Source: Triangularia verruculosa (lineage: Eukaryota; Ascomycota; Sordariomycetes; Sordariales; Podosporaceae). From it: a stretch of 17,774 bases of DNA. The notes under the pieces are model-generated. The model was given only the letters and a program-made list of their open reading frames with translations, made no database searches and was not told the DNA's origin. The number at the start of each line of letters is the position of its first letter. Position 1 is the first letter of the stretch. Made by a program: the position numbers and the translations under genes. Positions 1 to 8,463 of this stretch are shown piece after piece. The DNA lies in contig MU864120.1 in assembly GCA_033296885.1 (NCBI GenBank), forward strand, positions 1 through 17,774, read 5' to 3'.

Positions 1-37
1 CCTCACAAGCCTATGTTACAGTGATTCTCTTCTATAT

Positions 38-61
38 ATTACAGGGCGCCGCCCCTGTAAT
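38..61. repeat. perfect inverted repeat (hairpin)
   Basis: Nine-base arms ATTACAGGG (38-46) and CCCTGTAAT (53-61) flank a six-base GC-only loop. It is one of several palindromes in this region built on the word TACAG; another is TCTGTA-A-TACAGA at 246-258. Function unknown. Confidence 0.7.
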
Positions 62-549
62 CCACCTTCCTTCAGTGCCCCGGCAACTGTCGAATACTGC
101 AGTCAAAGTCTTCTTCGCTCTTAGTGTACTGCGCCGATAGCTATTTGAGCCTATATTTACAGGCCTCAATAGCACCTATTTCAACAAAAAGTTTACTTAA
201 AGTAGCTTATTTTTTAACGTTTTGTTTGCTGCGTTGCCCTATAGGTCTGTAATACAGAGCCTACAGGGGAGCTACAGCGAACTATGCGCTTATAGCAGTG
301 CGTAGCGGAAGCAGAAGAAAGAGGTACGACAGCAGTGCTGAAGGAAGCAAGACCACTGTTATTACAGTGGGCAAGACGTCACAGTATAGAGGCTTTAAGT
401 GCTTGTACTTAGTCTAATACAGAGGCTTTTAGTGCATATATATTATTGACTTGTATTCTCTTACTTATACTTACTTGCTTACTACATACAGGATTAAGAG
501 GAGAGGAGAGGTCTACTTATACAAGTGTACTGGTCTTCCAGCAGGTTCT

Positions 550-622
550 ACAGGGCACTGGGCCCCTATAGGGTAGCAGGGTGCCCTGTGGGACTACTAA
601 GCTATAAAGGATATAGCTTAGT
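550..622. repeat. two adjacent hairpins
   Basis: The first hairpin has nine-base arms ACAGGGCAC (550-558) and GTGCCCTGT (581-589), with the palindrome CCCTATAGGG (564-573) inside its loop. Six bases later a second hairpin has eleven-base perfect arms (596-606 and 612-622) around a five-base loop. Both are exact. They may be the remains of a small inverted-repeat element; I see no terminal repeats with a target-site duplication around the pair. Confidence 0.65.
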
Positions 623-1500
623 TCTACGGGCTTCGATTCTCTTCGATGGCTGACAAATCCTTAGGAGCCGAGCCCTTTGGTAGGTCTTAGGTTACGCTAG
701 ACCTGGCACCTCAACACCTGGGTCTTACCCGGCACCTATTATGTGCCACACGTTAACAGAAGTGTATAGACGAAAATGCATCATCCAGCTCTGCCGAACC
801 ACTACGCAATAGTATAGCAAGCTCGATCCCCATCCCACGGCCTTTAAATTGAAACGTTAGCCCGTAGCCGACGATGGAAGAGGCAACCGAGCCAGCGGAG
901 ACTTTTCCTCGAGCTGAAAATTCAATCTTACTTCGATTGTAGCGTCAGGCTTATGAGGCCGCCAGAGAGAGAAATAAAGAGGTTGCGATAGATAGTTGAT
1001 TGGGGCGTATAATAATACTAATTACTAGGTTCTAAGCAAGCGGCAAGCACGAGCCACTTAATATCCAGCAGCGCGCGAATCTTTATGCTCACCACTTGCT
1101 ATGACACGGCCCTAGGATAAGGTGGGTCACAGGCGTCTATCTGCTTGACGTTACGTAAAGAATAGAGAGGGAAGCTGCGCTAATTACATAAGCAACTCCA
1201 TCGAATAAGCTGCTTTTCGTCCCCATTATAGGATGATCCGTTATAAGCGTCATGTGTAAATTAGTGGCTCCCTGGTACATGAATGATTTTTTGAAGACTC
1301 TGTGGTCCGCAGTCTTTTGTGGCGCTGATGATAGCGTGGTGACTATCCGGAGCACCAGGCGCGTTGAAACTGAGGCCTTAAGAATCATGCGCAGTGGGGC
1401 AGTCGGCTGCTGCCAGGTGGCTCAGTGTTAAGGTGTCTTCTTGTTTACGTTGCCACCTCCTTCTTTTTTTACCTTTCCCTCTCACGCAAAACCGCCCAAC

Positions 1501-3798
1501 ATGACTCTAAAGGAGGAACAGATCACAATCATATCAGAACGCCCGCTCAGCGACACGCTTGACAACTTCCGAGAAAAATTGCGCAAAAATAACGCCGACG
1601 ATTCACCGAAAGAAGATATTGCTGGCCTCCTAGGTGCTCTAATTGTCTCCCCAGCTGCGTTCAGTCTCCCTTCCCCCGACGGGAGCGATAACGTGGCGGT
1701 CAAACTGCTATCCATAAAAGAGCAGGTTCGAGCGGGTGTGGTGAAGCTTGACCATTTCGTCTCCCTCGTGCGCCACGTCGTTGATAAGTCCTCCGACATC
1801 GACATCTGGCAAGCCGTTTTCAACATCATCGAAACCCTCAGTCCCCTCACTCCCCCCCCATCCAGCCTTGCCCCGACATTCAGAGGAACACCCATCAAGA
1901 CGAGCTCGAGTCGACTTGCCGATAGCGAAACGCGCGACATCGTCGAAGGCGAGCTTTTCGCAGAGATAAAACATTGCACCTTCCGCAATGTGGGCGGCTT
2001 CTGGGACAAGTTCTTTGACCCCAAGAGCTGGCGCAAAGAACAGAACGCGATGCTCAAGGGTGTATTGACAGCGCATGACGGAAAGAGATGGACAGACTTC
2101 CCAGCCATACCTGACGAGAAGCCGGTATGGAACTGGCTTCGCTCTCTGGAAGAGCACTTCTTAGACGATGCGCCATACAAGCTACACACTACCGGGACCG
2201 CCAACCAGTTTCAGGAACGGAAAGGCCAGATGGACCTGTTCTTACAAAAGCCCGCTACGGATGCTGGCAACACCTTTTGTTACAAAGACGTCCTTGTTGT
2301 TGGGGAGCAGAAGAAGTCCCACGACACCAGCAGGTTCAAGGCCGACCTTCTCCAGCTTGCGCGTTATGTACGAGGTGTCTTCACCGACCAGCCGACGCGC
2401 CGATTTGTCCACGCGTTTTCTCTTTGCGCTTCGAAAATGGAACTTTGGGTCTTCGATCGATCGGGGGCATATAGTTCGGGTCCCTTCGACATTCACGACG
2501 AGCCGGATCAATTTGCGCGCGCTCTTGTTGGCTATACTACAATGGATGATGATTCGATGGGCCTGGACACATTTGTTGAACGACAGGATGGGCATCGCTA
2601 TGTCACATTGGATGATCCAAACGGGGAAGAAACAAGGGTTAGGCTAGCCAGGGCGATGGTCAGGCAGGCGGCCATTGTTTGTCGCGGGACGACGTGCTAT
2701 GAGACTCAGAACAGCCACGTTGCCAAATTTGCATGGGCGTCGGATAAGCGGGAGCTAGAGGTGGAACAACTGAAACGGGCGCAAGCAATGGGTGTGGAAG
2801 GGGTGGCGAGAGTTGTGGCACATCGCCGGATCACCACAATTGCAAGGATACGGGAAGGACTGCAGTTCTCGACGGCTCACCGATTTCGGGGTGAAGTCGT
2901 TCATTTTGACGATCTACCGTTGGCCACAGCAAGCACGAACACGTCGAACAAGCGCAAGTCATCGTCCGACCACACCGACGACGCGTCCGGATCCAAGAAG
3001 CGGCGATCCAACAGACATACGTCGTTTCCGGTTACGAAGATCAATGATCCGCTGTCGATCGAGAAGACTACGCCGAGCCTGTATACGCCCGGCGAGGACC
3101 TGTGGGAGAATATGATCTACTCCTGCCTCGTCGTCTCACCAGCCGGCCGTGTCATCAGCGAGTTTAGGACTATCAAGGAACTGCTGGAGACTGAACGAGA
3201 TGCGATTAGAGCGCATCGGTCTCTCTACGTCAAGAGCAAAATCCTCCACCGCGACATCTCTTCCAACAACATTATTATTACGAAGCCCGAGACGGCAGAC
3301 GGCTTCAAGGGTATGCTCATCGACCTTGACTTGGCCAAAGTGAGAGACAGCGGCCCGAGTGGGGCACGGCACCAGACCGGCACGATGCAGTTTATGGCCG
3401 TGGAGGTGCTGCGCAAGACCGATCACACCTACCGCCACGACCTTGAGTCGTTCTTCTACGTTTTGGTCTGGATGTGCGCGCGCCAATCATGGAGCAACGG
3501 CCTTGGTGGTGTAGAGAAGCCACCTAAAGAGAGTCTCCTTCGAAAATGGGAGATCGGGAGGTTTCAAGATATTGCCCGAACCAAAGCAGGCGACATGACC
3601 GTAGATGGCCTTGAGAGCATAATGAGCGAGTTTCCAAAGGCATTCGATGTCGTCAAGCCCCTCTGTTTGAGAATCAGGGACATTCTCTTCCCTTTCGGCC
3701 AAGATTTTAGAATGAGCTTTGGAACTCCTGCAGGAGACCCAAATCAACTTTACAGGCCCATAATAGCCGCCTACGATGAAGCTATCAGCTGGCTGTAG
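1501..3798 (+). CDS. fungal-type protein kinase (FunK1 family)
   Basis: A single-exon gene of 765 codons. I start it at the ATG at 1501; the open frame runs 20 codons further upstream but has no ATG there. It matches the fungus-specific FunK1 family. An N-terminal half carries the usual VVGEQKK segment (Glu269). Near 430-465 is a divergent lobe of the HVAKFAWASDKRELEVEQLK type. The C-terminal kinase core has HRDISSNN (His583-Arg584-Asp585, the catalytic loop), DLDLA at 608-612 in place of DFG (normal for this family), and GTMQFMAVEVL as the activation-segment end. A basic linker (NKRKSSS, KKRR; about 483-506) separates the halves and could be a nuclear localisation signal. Length is typical and I see no stop or frameshift. 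FunK1 genes are often multicopy near repeats; their substrates are mostly unknown. Predicted Ser/Thr kinase activity is family inference. Confidence 0.9.
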   Translation: MTLKEEQITIISERPLSDTLDNFREKLRKNNADDSPKEDIAGLLGALIVSPAAFSLPSPDGSDNVAVKLLSIKEQVRAGVVKLDHFVSLVRHVVDKSSDIDIWQAVFNIIETLSPLTPPPSSLAPTFRGTPIKTSSSRLADSETRDIVEGELFAEIKHCTFRNVGGFWDKFFDPKSWRKEQNAMLKGVLTAHDGKRWTDFPAIPDEKPVWNWLRSLEEHFLDDAPYKLHTTGTANQFQERKGQMDLFLQKPATDAGNTFCYKDVLVVGEQKKSHDTSRFKADLLQLARYVRGVFTDQPTRRFVHAFSLCASKMELWVFDRSGAYSSGPFDIHDEPDQFARALVGYTTMDDDSMGLDTFVERQDGHRYVTLDDPNGEETRVRLARAMVRQAAIVCRGTTCYETQNSHVAKFAWASDKRELEVEQLKRAQAMGVEGVARVVAHRRITTIARIREGLQFSTAHRFRGEVVHFDDLPLATASTNTSNKRKSSSDHTDDASGSKKRRSNRHTSFPVTKINDPLSIEKTTPSLYTPGEDLWENMIYSCLVVSPAGRVISEFRTIKELLETERDAIRAHRSLYVKSKILHRDISSNNIIITKPETADGFKGMLIDLDLAKVRDSGPSGARHQTGTMQFMAVEVLRKTDHTYRHDLESFFYVLVWMCARQSWSNGLGGVEKPPKESLLRKWEIGRFQDIARTKAGDMTVDGLESIMSEFPKAFDVVKPLCLRIRDILFPFGQDFRMSFGTPAGDPNQLYRPIIAAYDEAISWL

Positions 3799-4225
3799 CA
3801 ACGTTAGAAGCAGCTCCAAGGGGATGAAAACCATGGCACCTGTCCAGTCACGCAGACGGCCAAGCCTACTTCTCGCGCCGTCCTCCACCTAATCGCACTT
3901 CTTGTTTATTGATGCGGAGCACTGCCCGGAAAGAGACTAATGGTACCGGAATACTGTTTTGGGCGTTATAAGCACTGCGGGTTGAGCTAGAAAGAACTTG
4001 CCAAAAGCAGATATTGCCATTTAGATGTTTTTAGAACAAATAGAATAGAAACCCATAATCTGGGAAGTGCGGTACAGAAATCAGCTAATAGTGAACGCAG
4101 AATTGAGCAGTTCATTAGTCGCCCGCGTAGGAACAACGTCGCAGCCTTATACGGCTGCTGCAAGGTTTACATTATAAGCACTCGGCGGCGGGACTCCAAA
4201 AACTATACTATACTGAAACATTTTA
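3799..4225. other. intergenic, kinase 3' region
   Basis: This holds the 3' flank of the kinase gene and then non-coding sequence. I see no open frame with protein-like character on either strand, no tRNA-like box pair and no clear repeat. Confidence 0.6.
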
Positions 4226-4468
4226 CAGTGTCTCGATCGCATTGGCTCCTTTACCCTACCTCTACTGCACTGCCTCGATTGCACTGTCTCGATTGCACGG
4301 CTTCGAGTACACTGCCTCGACTGCACTGCCCTCATTCCATTACGCTAACCCGACTGCACAGTCTTGCTTTAACGCGCTGCTTCGAGCGCACTGCTTCGAG
4401 CGCATTGCTTCGAGCGCACTGCCTCGACTGCACTGTTTCGGGCGCACTTTTTCAACTACACTGCTTTT
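4226..4468. repeat. degenerate 15-bp minisatellite
   Basis: About sixteen imperfect copies of a 15-base unit, consensus roughly CTCGACTGCACTGCC; the best-kept copies lie at 4260-4335 and 4380-4440. Because 15 is a multiple of three, each strand reads as pentapeptide repeats. This explains the open frames on both strands (plus 4228-4485 and 4242-4475, minus 4335-4147), which I do not call genes. Variant positions are mostly C/T, and units in the middle have drifted strongly, so the array looks old. Confidence 0.8.
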
Positions 4469-4805
4469 ATCTTAGAATCCGCTGATCTCCCAACTTGTAT
4501 GCATCTTGGTCCATGGAGTTTGGAGATGACATAGTGACTCTGTGGTCTCAAACGCGTGACGCCATTGTAGAATTTCGCCCTGCGGAAATCAAATATAGGT
4601 ATAACATCGGATGATGACATCGTTATTCCGGCTTCGTTTCTGGATCCTGAAAGTTGAAAACCGTATTGCTGTCAGTGCTGAAAACCGGAACGATCGCAAC
4701 GAGGGCTAGCTGATATTCCGAAAACCGAATTCTGTATTAGTGTCTCGACCCTAGCACCTCGTCCGCGCGTCATGTGCCGACCACATTCCAGTCGCCCCCC
4801 AAAAA
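4469..4805. other. intergenic with three GAAAACCG copies
   Basis: No gene seen. The octamer GAAAACCG occurs three times on the plus strand, at 4656-4663, 4680-4687 and 4720-4727, within 72 bases. This may be a decayed short repeat or chance; it lies beyond the 3' end of the sirtuin relic. Confidence 0.45.
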
Positions 4806-5977
4806 CTAAGCTGTGAGGTCAATTGGGAAATCTGTGCTTGATCTAAGTATTGGGCCTCCTCTTCCCGTCACGACGTTCCTGTCTGCCTCAGATTTGCCTC
4901 GTATTAGGACTTTTCTTGGGCCTTGACTTATCCTGCGACGTTTGGGCGGCGATTCTAAGGGGTGTTGTTCCTGGCGGCTTCCGCCCCCTCCGTAAGGGAT
5001 GATGACCACTCCATGTTCCGGTTTTTGAGATCTTTCACCCAAGAATCGCAATCCCACTTAACCCAGAAGTCGATTATGCCACCCCACACCCTTGCGTTCG
5101 GAGCCGTAAGGTTAACAAATACGACTAGCCCACCTCTTCCATGGATAGATTGAGCAAACTCCTTCACCATGTTTTTCACGCCTTTGATAAGCAACCTGGT
5201 ACCAAAAATAAGAAGGATTTCAGGATTTTCGCGAGTCAAATCGTGTATTTTCAAGTCGGTGATCTCGTTAACCTGAAGATGGACTTCGTCATACAGCGTG
5301 ATATCTAGTCGGAGTGCACCAGGATTCGACCGACGCTTGTTTCTTGCCATTCGGTCTCTGGATACACGTTCGCACTTTAGACAAACTGGCTGTTCCCCTA
5401 ATAACGTAGCAGATTCTAGGTTGTGGACGTCCCAACTGGTTCTTATATTGCAATACATACAACGTAAGAACCGAAGGCTTCCATGCAGCTAGACGCACGT
5501 AACGCCCCTTTCCCCACACTCAAGATCCGTATAAAGACCGACTTCATCCTCTTTGCCGTCGATATTCTGTGCATAAGTCCTGATAAGCTGTCCTCTAAAG
5601 CAGAGGTTGCGGATGAAAAGGTGGGTCGGCGCTGGCTTGCAGTTTTTGGCAGACTAGCGAAGTCTGGTGAAGTGATTGAAAAAGTACGGCCGAATCCATC
5701 CATTAGAGAGTGCTGATAAATGATAAAGGTCTTTTATCTTAATAGTTTTATTATAGTACCGATCCATGGAGCAATAATCCTAAATCAGGTTAAGGTAGTA
5801 AAGAATAAATATAAAAAATGGAAGACATACTGGGATACCTGCACTCAGGCTGATGCCCGCACCAGTGATGGCAATGATATTGCTGGAATCTTTCACGGCA
5901 TCCGAAATCAATTGGAGTTCGTGTGTATTCATTGGGCCAATATGGCGAAGTCTCTGCGCTTTCATTTTATCTTCCAT
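4806..5977 (-). pseudogene. broken HST3/HST4-like sirtuin (NAD-dependent deacetylase)
   Basis: Reads leftward. The frame starts at an ATG at 5977 (alternatives 5965, 5932). It gives ITGAGISLSAGIP (NAD site), a 51-nt intron, DYCS where DFRS is expected, then APTH, GQLIRTYAQNIDG (usually YTQNID), LHGS, a Cys4 zinc site (CMYC, CLKC), ILLIFGTRLLIKG, VVFVNLTAP and FWVKWDCDSWVKDL. These are hallmarks of the nuclear HST3/HST4 class, which removes acetyl groups from histone H3. Three lesions break it. TAG at 5656-5654 lies before SAKNCKPAPTH, and TAG at 5491-5489 lies where VQLHG is expected; both fit CAG to TAG. A five-A run (5026-5022) appears one base short, after which the other frame continues through a basic PPKRRR tail to the stop at 4806. 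The Arg to Cys change in DFRS and Thr to Ala in YTQNID would also harm catalysis. All other segments share one frame, so this is a recent relic rather than a chance match. Confidence 0.85.
5780..5830 (-). other. intron of the sirtuin relic
   Basis: On the minus strand the donor GTATGT begins at 5830, directly after the GIP codons. The acceptor TTTAG ends at 5780, followed by GAT, the Asp of the expected DFRS motif. CTTAAC near 5794-5789 can serve as branch site. The length of 51 nt and phase 0 are typical of fungal genes. Unspliced reading gives a hydrophobic run and a stop. The splice signals look intact although the gene is broken. Confidence 0.8.
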
Positions 5978-6154
5978 TGTATTTATCAGCCTCTTACACT
6001 GGAAGAAATGAATATTGCTGTTCACATTAGAGACCGCGAGCAGGGCATCTACTCCGAGCACGACATGGAATTGGCCTCCAGCCACAACTTTCGTAGCTGG
6101 TTGATTGAAACATGCGGGTTCTTCGGCACAGAGTATGATCACAGGGTCTTCTTT
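5966..6154 (+). pseudogene. fragment of a NACHT/NLR-type gene
   Basis: The plus-strand frame reads QPLTLEEMNIAVHI, then SEHDMELASSHNFRSWLI, then ETCGFFGTEYDHRVFF. This follows the segment just C-terminal to the NACHT ATPase in many fungal NLR proteins: RPLTLEEMN, then an acidic DLDLEPEENFR-like stretch, then LCGLFV and DSRVYLIHQ. Such proteins act in self/non-self recognition and heterokaryon incompatibility. Only about 60 residues remain. The NACHT P-loop, the effector and any ankyrin or WD repeats are absent, and the match stops just before the first unit of the adjacent 130-bp repeat. The secure part begins at 5990. It abuts or slightly overlaps, on the opposite strand, the 5' end of the sirtuin relic. 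Confidence 0.6.
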
Positions 6155-6155
6155 A

Positions 6156-6538
6156 GGTATCAACTATCTTCTTAAGGCTTACTATTAGGTTTTAATACGT
6201 TAAAAGTATTGTTCAAAGTAAGGTATTCTCGATACTTTCTAACGCCTGTTAACTATTTTTCAGGGCCTATTACCTAGTAACTAAGCCTATCAACTATCTT
6301 CTCAACTTGGAAGCCTTATTACTATCTGTTAAGACATCGAAAGTATTGCTCAAAGTGTTCTCAATAGTTTCCAGGGCCTGTTAACTATCTTTTAAAGCCT
6401 ATTACCTGGTATCTAGGCCTATTAACTATCTTCTTAGGGCTTATTACTATCTTTTAACACATTGAAAGTATCGTTCTAAGTGTTCTCGATATCTTCCAGG
6501 GCTTGTTAGCTATCTGTTAACGCCTATTGACTAGGTAC
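6156..6538. repeat. three tandem copies of a ~130-bp TA-rich unit
   Basis: Each copy runs TATYAACTATCTTC, then a GCYTATTACTAT block, a GAAAGTAT block, CAAAGTGTTCTC, a CCAGGGCCTGTTAACTATC block and a CCTATTACCTGGTA-like end. Copies begin near 6156, 6281 and 6412. The anchor TATYAACTATCTT recurs at about 6159, 6289 and 6420, giving a period of 130-131 bases. Copies differ by scattered substitutions, mostly C/T and G/A. A shorter motif, TTAACTATCTT, also recurs inside each unit, so the array may have grown from a smaller repeat. No coding potential seen. Confidence 0.8.
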
Positions 6539-7050
6539 CCAAGCTCCACCATCCTTGACGATGAGAACTACAACCACACCTCGATCATGCGCCGTTACTC
6601 CCGAACCAACTTTCGATCCCTGTCGATAACATCGGGAGGCAAACTTTAGCCGGCAACCTTGATGGAGCTTCTTCCTCCACTTTTTATCCCTTCATGGCGA
6701 CATCACCGCGTTTCCCCAAGACATTCGGCTGTTCGGGGTGGTAATCCGCATGTTCTCCCTCCGCCCTCCTGCATTCGGGAGACCCACTTTACCCCTTGCC
6801 CAGCAAGAATCCACCAATCATCTTATACAATTCCCAGAGCCGAACATGTGCGATTGAGTGTTTTTACCACCACAAACCCGGTTCAACGGGACCAGGCCGT
6901 ATTGGGGATAATGACGGGATGGGGAAGGTTGGTATAAGGTGCGATCTCCCGTCGTTGCTTTAATTTGGATCTTATTCTTGTTCTATAGCTGACTTCACCT
7001 CAGTTCGAGACCCATTCTCTTCTCTTCTTTGGTCAAAGATTAAGGCAGCA
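6539..7050 (+). promoter_or_regulatory. promoter and 5' leader of the esterase gene
   Basis: TTTAGCC at 6645-6651 is the reverse complement of GGCTAAA, the core site of the xylanase/cellulase activator XlnR/Xyr1; it lies about 400 bases before the esterase ATG. TATAAG at 6933-6938, about 115 bases before the ATG, is a plausible TATA box, and ATTGG near 6900 is a CCAAT box in reverse. A CT-rich leader (about 7010-7032) precedes the ATG, as is common in highly expressed fungal genes. The open frame at 6659-6937 has no protein-like features and is not called. One GGCTAAA site can occur by chance, so regulation by XlnR is inference. Confidence 0.5.
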
Positions 7051-8343
7051 ATGGGAGGCCAAATTGTCAAGGCCGGTTTGGTGGCACTTCTGAGTGCATT
7101 GCCCGCGTTGGCTGCTGCTACCAGACGCCAGAACAATGTGAACCTTTGGGGGCAGTGTGGTGGGATTGGATACCAGGGGTCGAAGGTCTGTGTATCCGGT
7201 GCTGTTTGCACGGCTTACAATGACTGGTATCGTATGTGCCGAGAACACAATCCGGCTCAGACAACCAAGAGCTAACAATCACCAAGACCAGTGTGTGCCA
7301 GCCCCCCAGGCCACGAGCACTTCCGCCGCGCCTACCGTTGTTCCAACAACCAGCACCAGCTCTGTCCAGTCGACAAGGACAAGCGCCGTTCCAACATCCA
7401 GCCCAACTCCCGCCCTGAAGTACTTCATCAACTTGTAAGCACCCCCCCCACCCTCTCCATCCCTATTCCAGACTAAATCCCCTTCTTTCAGTGGCGACTC
7501 CTATTCCCAAACCGGCTTCGACCCCCTTTCCACCAAGCCCTCCCCTTCCAACCCCTTCGGCAACCCGCCCCTCCCAGGCTGGACCGCCTCCGGTGGCCTC
7601 AACTGGGTCGGCTTCCTCACTTCTCGATACAACACCTCTACCCTCCTCACCTACAACTTTGCCTACGGCGGTGCCACCACCAACGCCACCCTCGTTCAGC
7701 CATGGAGAGAGGACGTGCTGAGCTTGGTTGACCAAGTCCAACAATTTACTGATTCCATCGCCTCCAAGCCAAGCTATGCCCCCTGGACGGCCGAGAACTC
7801 GCTCTTCGGCATCTGGATCGGCGTTAACGACGTTGGTAACAGCTGGTGGAAGGAGGAGTACGATGCGCTTGTGTCCCAGATTATGGACACGTACTTTGGG
7901 CAGTTGCAGGTGTTGTATGATGCCGGAGCGAGGAACTTTGCGGCTTTGAGTGTGCCCCGTAAGTTATGTGGCATTCTTTATTTTTGTCTTAATGCTGACT
8001 CGAAGTTTGACCAGCCATCCACCGCACCCCGGTCATGGTCGAGGAGACCGAGTGGGCCCAGGAGACTGAGGCTGCGGCTATCGCCAAGTATAACGCTGCC
8101 ATCGCCACCCGCGCTGCGGCTTTCAAGGCTGCCAACGCTGGTACAGTGTTCAAGATTGTTGACACTGGTGTTGGGTTCAACAAGGCTCTGGACAACCCGA
8201 CTGCGTATGGTTCCCCGGATGCCAAGTGCTGGAATGGGGATGGTGTTTCGTGCTTGTGGTTCAATGATTACCACCCGGGTATTGAGATCAATCGGTTGGT
8301 CGCTGAGGATGTGGCGGCTGCGTGGGAGGGGAGCTTCTTCTAA
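7051..8343 (+). CDS. secreted CBM1-GDSL acetyl esterase (CE16-like)
   Basis: Four exons: 7051-7231, 7287-7434, 7492-7958, 8015-8343, giving 374 aa. The introns (7232-7286, 7435-7491, 7959-8014; 55-57 nt) have GTATGT, GTAAGC and GTAAGT donors, AG acceptors and branch-like GCTAACA, ACTAAAT and GCTGACT. Domains in order: signal peptide (about 1-23); family 1 cellulose-binding module, WGQCGGIGYQG to QC, with cysteines 36, 47, 53 and 63 and aromatics Trp33, Trp59, Tyr60; a Ser/Thr/Pro linker (about 64-105); and a GDSL hydrolase domain with FGDSYS (nucleophile Ser113), WIGVND (Gly220, Asn222) and NDYHPG (Asp350, His352). This is the layout of CE16 acetyl esterases, which remove acetyl groups from xylan-derived sugars outside the cell; the CBM holds the enzyme on cellulose. 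Asp350 sits two residues before His352, where many GDSL enzymes have Asp three before. A broader GDSL lipase role cannot be excluded. It converges with the gene at 8464-9717. Confidence 0.9.
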
Positions 8344-8463
8344 GCGGTCAGTGAATGGTGAGAGGAAGTAGACAGCTTTGATTCAGAAAAAGTACCTATT
8401 ATCTACCTACGCACTATCCAAATTCATGGCAAAGCCTGATTTATTTGTACAGACATCTTTAGG

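Larger units (their letters stand above)
1..1500. other. gene-poor region upstream of the FunK1 kinase
   Basis: I see no supportable gene here. The first ~620 bases are dense in the word TACAG and its complement CTGTA (about a dozen by eye) and contain several short perfect inverted repeats, as expected of decayed mobile or satellite DNA. A minus-strand frame at 1388-1137 (83 codons, true ATG) has ordinary protein-like composition but matches no family I recognise, so I do not call it a gene. The segment just before 1501 should hold the kinase promoter and 5' leader; no clear TATA box stands out. An AAC triplet precedes the kinase ATG, giving the favourable A at -3. Confidence 0.6.

Noticed and set aside
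1..622. Complete MITE with terminal inverted repeats
   Set aside because: The inverted repeats are local hairpins; I found no matching terminal repeats with a target-site duplication enclosing the region.
596..645. tRNA-like box words (TAGCTTAGTT and GCTTCGATTC)
   Set aside because: The two boxes are only about 12 bases apart and no cloverleaf stems form around them; the first is part of a perfect hairpin.
1137..1388. 83-codon minus-strand ORF as a gene
   Set aside because: It has a true ATG and ordinary composition, but no recognisable domain, no splice-supported extension and no homologue I can name.
4226..4468. CRISPR-like array
   Set aside because: The 15-bp units are contiguous with no spacers and the context is eukaryotic; it is a minisatellite.
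5780..6163. Single minus-strand gene spanning sirtuin start and upstream 62 codons
   Set aside because: The open frame starts with TTG, its first part is the antisense of an NLR-like fragment, and its end runs through a clear intron.
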